From Planococcus citri (Eukaryota > Arthropoda > Insecta > Hemiptera > Pseudococcidae), in the NCBI RefSeq assembly GCF_950023065.1, contig NC_088678.1, positions 66,246,460-66,310,459 of the forward strand: a DNA stretch of 64,000 nt, read 5' to 3'. A model generated the notes under the pieces. The model had not been told where the DNA came from and searched no databases. It worked only from the letters and a program-made list of their open reading frames with translations. Position 1 is the stretch's first letter, and every line of letters starts with the position of its first letter. This document shows, piece after piece, positions 55,803-64,000 of this stretch. The position numbers and the translations under genes are program-made.

Positions 55803-58800
55803 ATGAAACCAGAGACGAACAATCAAAGCATACAACTTGAAGCCCAGCAAGAAAAATTATTGTAATGGATTTATACCACATTTGCAGATCAGTTCAAAAA
55901 TTCTGCCAAAGGTAATAATAATAACTTGAATTTTATATTAATTACAGAAACAAACCGATATCTCAAGAATCCCCATTATGGTTTTCGAAAAGACTTTTCG
56001 TCGCTGTATTCATGGCTATATGTAATTTAAATTCAACCTTTACTCGAGCCAATGTTAGCATCGCAATTGTTGAGATTGCCTACCCGAAACAAATAAGAAT
56101 CGGAAATTCGACAGTAACTCAGGTAAAATATCTCATCACGACGTACCTAATACCGAACTGGATGTGTTTCTAAACAAGCATAATTAATATTACCAAGGGT
56201 TACATTTTAGCCTCCAGAATTCAACTTGGATGCTACTGAACTTGGATTAATTCTTAGCGTTTTCTATTTCGGAGGAGTAGCGTCATTATTGGGCAGTTAC
56301 ACGGTGAGCCAACTTGGAGGAGCTAAATGCTGCACACTAACCTTGATATTATCGGGTATCATAACAGTACTTCAACCCATCAGCTTGCAGTATAATTTTT
56401 ACTTATTTTTGGTGTGTCGTTTCTTCATCGGATTTCTTGAGGTACATATTTAATGAAAATGAAGGTTTTCAGTGCAGGGCCGTCGAGAATCCATTACGGG
56501 CCCGGGGCTAATGCAGTTTGGTCCCATTTCTGGAAACGAAAATATACAAAGGTTTTTGAGAGAGGGAGGGGGAGGGATCGACTAAAAATTTGTTGACTGA
56601 TACAGGGGAAAAGTACCAATTTTGTCGATTGAAATCATATTCATATGGCTTAAGAAAACTCTCGAAAAGGGTATTCCCAGGAAAAATAGGCGAAATGGCA
56701 CTGTTCCCAGATTTGGAAAATGATAATGGACTAGAAAACCCGTTAGCGGTTCTCCAATCCTAACTTTTATCGAAATTTTCAAAAAAGCACTGTTTTCAGG
56801 CAAAAACTTCAAAAATTTCTATTTTTGCAAAAATTATTATAAAATTTTAACTTTTTGTAAAAATTGCCAAAAAATCACCTGTTTTTCGCCAAAATGTTCA
56901 GAAAATTTTATTGCCAGAATAATTGTCAAGAAATCTCGTTTTTGTCAACATTGTATGTACTTACGGAAGTTTCTTTTTTGAAAAAAAATATTTAAAAATC
57001 CCAACTTTTGTCAAAATTGACACAAAGGTCCTGTTTCTTATTGCCAAAATTGTCAAAAAATACATTTTTTTTTACGTTAAAAGTCCTAATATTTTTTGCA
57101 GAAATGACCAAAAAACTTTAGTAACCAAAATTTCGAAAATTCCTGCTTTAGCCAAAATTATCCTCTTACATTTTAGGCAAAAACAGAACTTTGCAGACGA
57201 TTTTGGCAAAAAACAACAAAGACTTCTTATTTTAATTTTGGCAAAATCAGGAACTTTCGAAATTTTGACTAGGTACTAACAATGTTTTTTTGGCCATTTC
57301 TGCAAAAAATATGTACTTTTAGCCAATTATGGCAAAAAACAGGACTTTTTGGAAATTTTGACAAAAGTTGGGATTTTAAAATATTTTTTTCAAAAAAGAA
57401 ACTTCCCAAAAATGAGATTTTTCTGACAATTACTCTGGCGATAAGATTTTCTGAACATTTTGGCAAAAAACAGGTGATTTGATTTTGATAAGAAAATAGG
57501 ACGAGCCGAAAATTTGTATTTTGAGAGAACTACGAACGATGTTTTCCATACAAAAAGTTTGAAACTTTACGACTTTTTTTATAAATTTTAATTTTGAAAA
57601 AACAAGAAGCCCGAATGAAGAGAGGGCAAACGCTCTTATAAATCATTAGTGTTTTAAGAATGTAAAAAAAAAACAGGGGTTTCTTCAATTAAAGGCCCTA
57701 CAGAAAGCGCGGGCTCGAGGAAAACTACCTCGTTTACCCTCCTCTCGACGGCTCCGGTTCTCAGCACTTTTCGATATTCATTCAATCTCATGTTCATCTC
57801 CGTATAGAGTTTATTGAGTGTACGCATTACCGAAGTAACTTCGCAATGGACACCGAAAAATGAAAGAACCCAACTTGTTATCATTACTGCCAGCGGGATG
57901 ACCGTGGGTTTAGCAATCGTACATGCAGTCTGCGCTTCTGTGGCTTATGCTTGGGGCTGGCAAATGATATTCTATGCGACAGGTGAGAAAATGGTATCAG
58001 AAAAAAATTCGTGGGAGCGAAAATAAACTCGCTAATTTGAATAATTATCCGTTTTAGGAGGTATGTCTTTGATTACGTCATTATTTTGCTTAATGTTGAT
58101 CAAAAATCGACCTTCGGATGATAAAACGATGTCTAAAGAAGAGCTTGCCTACATACAAGAAAGAATTTCAACAGTTCCAAAAAAAGAGGTTGGTGAAACT
58201 CATCACTTGAATTGGTAAATTCATAAGTACATACCAGAAAAAACACGATTTCTTACACATTATAAAATTGATTCCAACAATCAATACATATGTAATTTGG
58301 TTAATACTTGTAGGTGAAGCATCCTTACAGAAAAATCATATTATCAACAGCGGTTTGGGCAATTCTCGCCAACAAGTTCGCTACGATAGCATGTACGACT
58401 TTCTTGTGCACTTTCCTTCCGATGTTCGTCAAAGGTAAGAAAATTATTTTTTTTTTTCAAGTTGAAAATATTTCACATCAAAATCAGGAAATATTAAACA
58501 CTTTTTTTCCGGAGACTTATGGAATTGGAAAAGAAAATATACTTATTCTGACTATCAAAATTGCAGATATAACCAAAAGAGGTATCAATGAAGTGGGAAT
58601 AATTTCTTCAATACCAAGTGTTATCAACGTTTTTATGCTTCCAATTTGCGCAATATTACTGAAGTATGGAAAAAACGTGAGTACTTCATCAAGTCTAGTA
58701 CATGACCTAGGTACATATACTTTGTTTCCATAGAATTAAGTACGAATAAAAGGGTCTTAGAATAGCAATAAATCTGTATTTTCAAAAAATTCTCATTCTT

Positions 58801-60781
58801 GAAGAGAATTTTCTCAATATTTGAGAATATCAAAAAATTGCAATTTTCTTTTCTGATGAATTAATTAAAAATTGTCAATTATTACCTCTCAAGCTCCACA
58901 ATATCAGTTAAGAAGGGGGTGAAAAGCCCCTATCTTCCAATTTTCAAAATATCCAATAGAACTTACCCCAAAAGAAATCAGTGGTACAATTTTTAACTCC
59001 GTACGCGTCACCCCAAATTTCTCCGGAACAGATTGAATAAAGGCAAGAACGAAAAAAAAAACAAGATTCCTTCGAAAAAGGTCCACTCTTTGAAGATTCA
59101 TATCTCCCTTCCAAGAACCCCTCCTACACTAAAATTCACTTTTTTTCGAGATTCACCCTTATTGTACCTTCGCAGTAAAATGATGAAAATGATTAAAGAT
59201 ATTGTGGATTATTTCAGAAACACAAGATAATGATCGGAGGCTCATTCATCCTTATCAGTATTTTATTCGCAAGCACGGCGATGATTTCCAATTTTATTGT
59301 ATCGATCATTACTTTTCTAGTGATCCAGATGCTGCTGGTTGTTTTAGGTTTGGCAACACAGTAAGTGTTAAAATTGAGTACTACTACTCTGCTTCAAACA
59401 TAGGTACATTTAGGAAATAACCAGGATTAGATGAATCAAAATTCAATTCTTGCTCGGTTATTTTTTTCGCAGTATAATCGTCATCAGTATCGCGCCAAAT
59501 AGTACCAGCATTATAGCAGGACTTTGTACCGCTATGACAGCACTGAGTTCCATAATTTCACGTAATTTGACAACCTCTATGACCGTCGATCACGTAAGTA
59601 TTTCCATTTTATCAATAGAGGACTACAGGTATCTCAATTGGCAAAAATAGTTTCAATTTTGAATAAGACAAGAGCATGCCACTGTTTATCATAACCCAAA
59701 ATTCCAGATGCTAAGGTGGACTTCTCGATTTTTGGCGAATTCATGAAAGTCGAACAAGGGCCAAAAATGGGAAAAAATCAAAATAAGTAAGTATCTATCA
59801 CCAAATTGGCTTAGAATGTTGAAATTTCATATCCTATTTTAGACCCACCGCCTTATCGATTGGACACAAAGTCCGAATCGTTTCGAGCAATTCCGGAGCC
59901 TTCAGCAGATTTTTAGAAAGTTGAATTTCCACAAAATTTTACCAAACGAAATTGAAAGTTACGCTATAAAATCTGGTCACATACAAAAATATCTACAGTT
60001 CCGAACTTGTAGGTACTCGCTGATTTTGGAAAAGTGGTTAGTAATTGGTGAAGTGAGTCACCAACAAGAAACAATAGCGAGCATACGAGGGTAATGTTAG
60101 GTAGATCAGATCTCATGGCATTTTTTAAAAGGAAAAACTGGAATTTCCAAAATGCCACTGGAGGTTCCAGAAAAGTTTGAAAGCAACTTCAGTCGACTCG
60201 TGATGTTGAAATCAGAGTATAATACGAATTTTAGCTTTTCACCTTCATTATGGTAAAATGGTATGAAAATTCCAAATTTCAAACATCTGTTGGAGGGGCT
60301 TCAAAAACTGTTCAAAATAGTTCTAAACCATTCCCAATCGATTTGGTGGGTCTAAAATCAAATTTCAGATTTCCAAGTCAATTTGGTAAAATTTTGATTT
60401 TAACCATTTTGTGACCCAAATTTGATTTTCAAAAACTCACTAAAAACCGAAAACTGCACTTCAGCACCTAAAATTTTGGCTAGTAATATATTTTTGTACG
60501 CTCTTTCTATCCAGCTTTGTCTGGTTCAAAATGTTTTAAGCCACTTGGGATGCCTTCATGATGAGCAAGAAATAGGACAGTCTAAAATAACCCGAATTGA
60601 AATAAATTTGCAGACAGCAGAGGAATGGAACCGCTGTATATTAGTGATAAGTGGTATTTCGTTGTTGGGTGGTGCGATTGATATGCTATGGGGGTCCAGC
60701 GAAGTCCAACCCTGGTCACTTGTATCAAATACTAAGCCAGACAAACAGGACGATCAGAAAGACAAAAAAGTGACCAAATAA
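55803..60781 (+). CDS. Gene I: complete SLC17-type MFS transporter
   Basis: Ten exons: 55803-55861, 55948-56122, 56211-56441, 57808-57982, 58058-58188, 58314-58434, 58567-58697, 59218-59360, 59473-59593, 60614-60781; 484 residues. N terminus MKPETNNQSIQLEAQQEKLL. TM1 FTRANVSIAIVEI (Arg kept), sequon GNST, TM2 FNLDATELGLILS, TM4 RFFIGFLE (Glu kept), loop TSQWTPKNERTQ, WGWQMIFYATG, exon 6 TAVWAILANKFATI, TM10 IAPNSTSIIAGLCT, end AEEWNRC, WGSSEVQPWS. Oddities: exon 7 reads ICAILLKYGK where D-H read ICGI(L/F)LDYGK, losing the Gly and the Asp; exon 5 ends at the uncommon donor GTTGGT; a stronger in-frame donor GTGAGT at 58677 could remove seven codons from exon 7. AATAAA 60948-60953. Confidence 0.87.
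56475..57756. mobile_element. hAT-like composite insertion in gene I intron 3
   Basis: Left end CAGGGCCGTCGAGAATCC and right end (complement) CGGAGCCGTCGAGAGG. The host sequence GTT(T/C)TCAG occurs on both sides. The same intron of gene H reads GAAGGTTCTCAGTCC straight into TTCGATATTCATT, an empty-site comparison that confirms the insertion. It contains a second element (56664-57480). No transposase. Confidence 0.78.
56664..57480. mobile_element. Small relative of the 3-kb element, fold-back arrangement
   Basis: Begins AAAAGGGTATTCCCAGG and GGCGAAATGGCACTGTTCCC, matching the terminus at 21234. Sequence at 56878-57140 (CCTGTTTTTCGCCAAAATGT) is repeated inverted at 57165-57475 (ACATTTTGGCAAAAAACAGG). 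Sequence such as GGCGATAAGATTTT is shared with the centre of the 3-kb element. Confidence 0.72.
59594..60613. repeat. Repeat fragment filling gene I intron 9
   Basis: Counterpart of 53993-54686 in gene H, diverged; shares TTCTAAACCATT(T/C)CCAATC and GGATGCCTTCAT followed by a GAGCAAGAAATAGGAC block before exon 10. A run near 59990-60130 is extra in gene I. Confidence 0.7.
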
Positions 60782-63116
60782 TACCTCGCTTTTGTGAAAA
60801 GGTACCTTAAATTGCAATTTTGACGGCAATACTTTCCAAAATGAGAACATAACTTATGCATTTATGTACCTACTCATCACACTATGTGAAATTTTGATTT
60901 AAAACTTCTACTTCGATTATACATATACATATTATGTATGTACTTTCAATAAAAAGTGAATAAGAAAACAAATTCGTTTATCAATATTTCTCCACTAAAA
61001 ATTATTTGATCTGATCACGAAATCGGATTCAGAAAACATTTGGATTTGATCTGATGTGTGTAATCAGATTTCATTAAACATATTTGATCAGATTTAAACA
61101 CATCTGATGAGTAATCACTTCCACCAATGAGGATATGATTTCATTAATCTGCTCCGGGGGAGGGAAGGAGAAGAGGAGAGACCATATCTACTCACTGAAA
61201 ATCACAATACTGAAAAAAAAAAATTGAATCTAGGTACTCGGAAATCTTTTTGGTTCGTCTTCGAACACAAAATAAAAAATCAAGAAGAAAAATGTAGGTA
61301 TTTATGTTTGACTAATCATTATTCAAGTTGAAAAAAACTAACCCTAAGAAAAATTTCAGTCGCCAGACTTCAACCAAATTCAGCAGAGATCTTCATTTTG
61401 AGTTGAAAGTTACGTAGAAAAGTTTTTGCAGTAAATTGCATAAAGAATAGGTACTTAATTTTTTTGATGATTTTTCAGAAAATTTCGCGATAGAAAAATT
61501 TTTAGCCCTCAAGGTGCCACTGAAGGGAACTTATGAGACCTCAAGAGAGCTCATTTTTGAAAAAATTGTATTTTTTTCGTTCTTGTCCCTACCCAACCTG
61601 TTTTGGGAAAAATTACCCAGTTCCAAATGAAACTATGCGAGATCCTGCGTCGAGCTATGCTATTTCAAACTTTTTAGTCACCACTGCCAGCTTGAAAAAA
61701 TTGTAAGTTTTCGGCTATTTTTTTCATTTTTTGAAATTGACAGAAATTTATCAAATATGCCACCATTGCGTTCCAAAACAATTTTCCATTTTCAGGATCT
61801 ATATCTTTCAATATTTTCAGTAAATTAATGCGAAATATTTCCGAGAAAAAAAATTTCAAAATAGGTAGTACGAATTTATCCAAAAACGAGCGATTTGAAT
61901 TTGAAAATTTCCAATCGCTCAATAGAACTCTAAAAGTAGTCTTGGATTTAGACCACATTAGCATAGATCTCAAATACTTGCATTTGAACAGGGTTAATTT
62001 GCCCTTGCTCAAAACAAGCTGGGTAGCGAACAAAAGCGAAAAAAAAACACGAGTTTTTCACAAATGCCCCCTAATTGAGGGGGTCCATTTCTCCATCCAG
62101 AGGCATCTTCAGAGTTGAAAAATTTTCTGAGTATCTTTGTACTCGAAATGAAGGTCTCTGCTGAATTTGGTCCAAATTTGTCCTTTTTTTTTGAGCGATA
62201 TAGCTCTAAACATAAACTGCTTAAAAATTTCCAATTTAATAGGTACAAAAAAAGGGGTAAATTATTGAATCGTGGATATTCTGCGAAATTCTAAAACTAT
62301 CGACGATAGGAAATATAGGTACAGATGGCATGCTAACATCTAGTGATACTTGAGTAAAATACCTAGTGATTCATTGAGTTTGTGTTCGATGAAGGTCGAG
62401 TAGCTATCGACAAGTGCCACATGATGTTCTGAAAATGCCCATAAAATACATACATAATCATGTTAAAATCTGATATTTTTCATTTGGTCTTGTATCATTT
62501 TTCAAATCCAAGTTCAAGGTCATATCAAATTATGAAAATAACTATTAGGTAAGTATATTTGAGAATACCCAAGTATTCAAGTGCATATGAGAGAAAATAA
62601 ACGCAATGTGCATTACAAAATTTCTTTGAAAATAGCTGCAGGTAAGTATCTGCCTACCTACCTACCTAATTAAGTTACCTACTTTCTAAAATGAAAAAAA
62701 CTGCCAACAAAAATTGGGGGGAAAATCATGCAGCTTTCTTCAGTCATAATTTTAGGTTCATTGGCATGAAGTAGGTATATTCTTATCTAACAACTTTAAA
62801 AATTCAATTAAACTAATTCTGAGCAATATTTTATAAACATCTAAAATTTTTCTCATGCATAGCAAAACACAAAATTAACACGATTAAATAACGACAAATC
62901 ACGAACGATAAGAAATCCGCATTCTCTTGAACCATCGAATCAAGTACCCACCTATGTGTAGGTACATTACGTCTGTCTGATAACACCAGTAAGTAATATT
63001 TTTTAACACAAGCACCGAAACCCTACTAACGTACATACGTACGTATTCTGCGAAAGAATATTATTCAAGGAACCTTGAACTCGGTAGTGAAAACCCCAGC
63101 TTTCGATACAAAATAT
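60782..63116. other. Intergenic region downstream of gene I
   Basis: Gene I 3' UTR, then AT-rich DNA with ATCTGAT-rich sequence near 61020-61140 and TAGGTACC/TACCTACC motifs near 62650. I find no tenth paralogue and no other gene. Confidence 0.5.
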
Positions 63117-64000
63117 TTTTTTTTTTTTTTTTTTAAAAAAAAGGGTTTATTTTGAATAATATTTACATCTTATAATTACTTATCCCTGCGGTGAGGGGGC
63201 GGGGCCTAAGCCCCGCCCCTTCCGCAGGAATAATACCAGTACAATCTTAAGTTTAAGGGGAGGGTGATGTGAATTCTAATGCTAAATGACAAACTTACAA
63301 TTAGTACTAAAATTTAGCTATAAAAACTATGTACAACTTAAAACTAAGCCAAGATTGGGAGTGTTTCAATTTTGCTTAAAAACTAGGAGGGGGAGGGGAC
63401 GGTTCGGCCACCCAGTGGTCCTGGAGCCGCGGTGAGTGGGGGGCCCCAGTTTTGGTTGGGACTGCTGACCCACCCCCCCAGCACCAGGCCAAAGGCCCGG
63501 AGCTCCTAGGCAGTATCCCAGAATCGCTCCCACCACTTTGGGGTTGAGGGATTGGTCACCCTAGGATGTAGCCCATTCCCCCCTTCCGCGGATTTGGAGC
63601 GACCCCCGACCCGTCTCCCATTTAGGGGTAGGCCTAGGAGGTCTCCGGGCACCACTGTACCCTTAACTACCTCAGATAGAGATCTCCTAGAGCAGGATTG
63701 TCCAGAAGGATATTATTTCTTATGTGTGAAAGTGGGAACACTCGGTCCCACCTTACATAGTGGATAAAGTTGAAGTAATTTGGAATGCTGAGGATGGACA
63801 CATACCATAGGTTTCTTCCATCCTTCAGCTTTAGGGTAGTGCTAAATATACATACATTGTACTATATAGATTAAGTTAAATAAGATATATTTGGGGAGAA
63901 TAGTTGCTAATTTATTACACTGTTATAATGGTCTATTTACAAGTGCTATTAATTTGTTTTAGAGCGGGTGTTGGGGGAGGTCCAGTTACATACCTTGATG
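63117..64000 (-). mobile_element. 3' end of a retroposed transcript, GC-rich, minus strand
   Basis: A run of about 18 T at 63117-63134 followed by A's, then GGGTTTATTTTG, whose complement contains AATAAA. On the minus strand this reads as a transcript end with poly(A) signal and poly(A) tail. The body (63190-63760) is much richer in G+C than the rest of the window and continues past its end. No long reading frame or reverse-transcriptase motif is visible in this portion. A LINE or retrocopy 3' UTR is likely. Confidence 0.5.

Noticed and set aside
60782..63116. A tenth paralogue after gene I
   Set aside because: No exon of the family (no W-x-P-x-x-E, no APN-x-x-S-I, no EEW) is found on either strand.
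63552..63767. 71-codon Pro/Arg-rich frame at the right edge
   Set aside because: Lies antisense in the GC-rich retroposed block; high G+C alone leaves such frames open.

Overview
The window is eukaryotic nuclear DNA, AT-rich, with GT-AG introns, AATAAA poly(A) signals and many non-autonomous transposons. A recurring TAGGTACCTACC-type motif and the gene content suggest an insect, perhaps a sap-feeding hemipteran such as a mealybug or other scale insect. The organism assignment is an inference and is not proven by the sequence.

The coding content is one gene family. Nine head-to-tail paralogues lie on the + strand; here they are called A to I. Each encodes a 12-helix major facilitator transporter of the SLC17 type (sialin / vesicular glutamate transporter / Na-phosphate cotransporter family). 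Family marks are the TM1 block R-x-N-[IV]-[SN]-[IV]-A, the TM4 block R-x(3)-G-x-x-E, the W-x-P-x-x-E-[RK] loop, [AV]W-A-[IL] in the sixth exon, APN-[SD]-[ST]-S-I in TM10, and EEW plus GSSE-x-QPW at the end. A (320-2607) enters from the left and shows exons 4-10 only. B (5803-11355), C (19500-28082), D (28662-33841), E (34333-39136), F (39820-43528), H (49457-54860) and I (55803-60781) can be assembled as intact ten-exon genes of 484-509 residues. G (44472-48922) is a near-intact copy with one in-frame stop in exon 3, so it is scored as a pseudogene.

By sequence the copies fall into A/B, C, D-G and H-I. D-I share identical splice phases and exon lengths, a common N-terminal exon, and (E-I) a common upstream block. 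A leftover piece of gene D's last exon just downstream of gene E marks an unequal-crossover breakpoint that produced gene F. Gene B has lost two charged positions that the complete sister genes keep, which suggests a changed substrate or mechanism.

The rest is introns and intergenic DNA packed with transposon remnants. They include a decayed mariner-type element with another transposon nested in it (11528-13571), a 0.6-kb near-perfect palindrome flanked by TTAA (14203-14821), long-inverted-repeat elements (16331-17932, 52030-53529 and a 3-kb one at 21234-24280), TA-flanked MITEs in introns of D and E, a 5-bp-TSD element in E, a GGGTCATTCC-type element in G, a composite hAT-like insertion in I, and a GC-rich poly(A)-tailed retroelement end on the minus strand at the right edge. 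No tRNA, rRNA, CRISPR or prokaryote-type features were seen.
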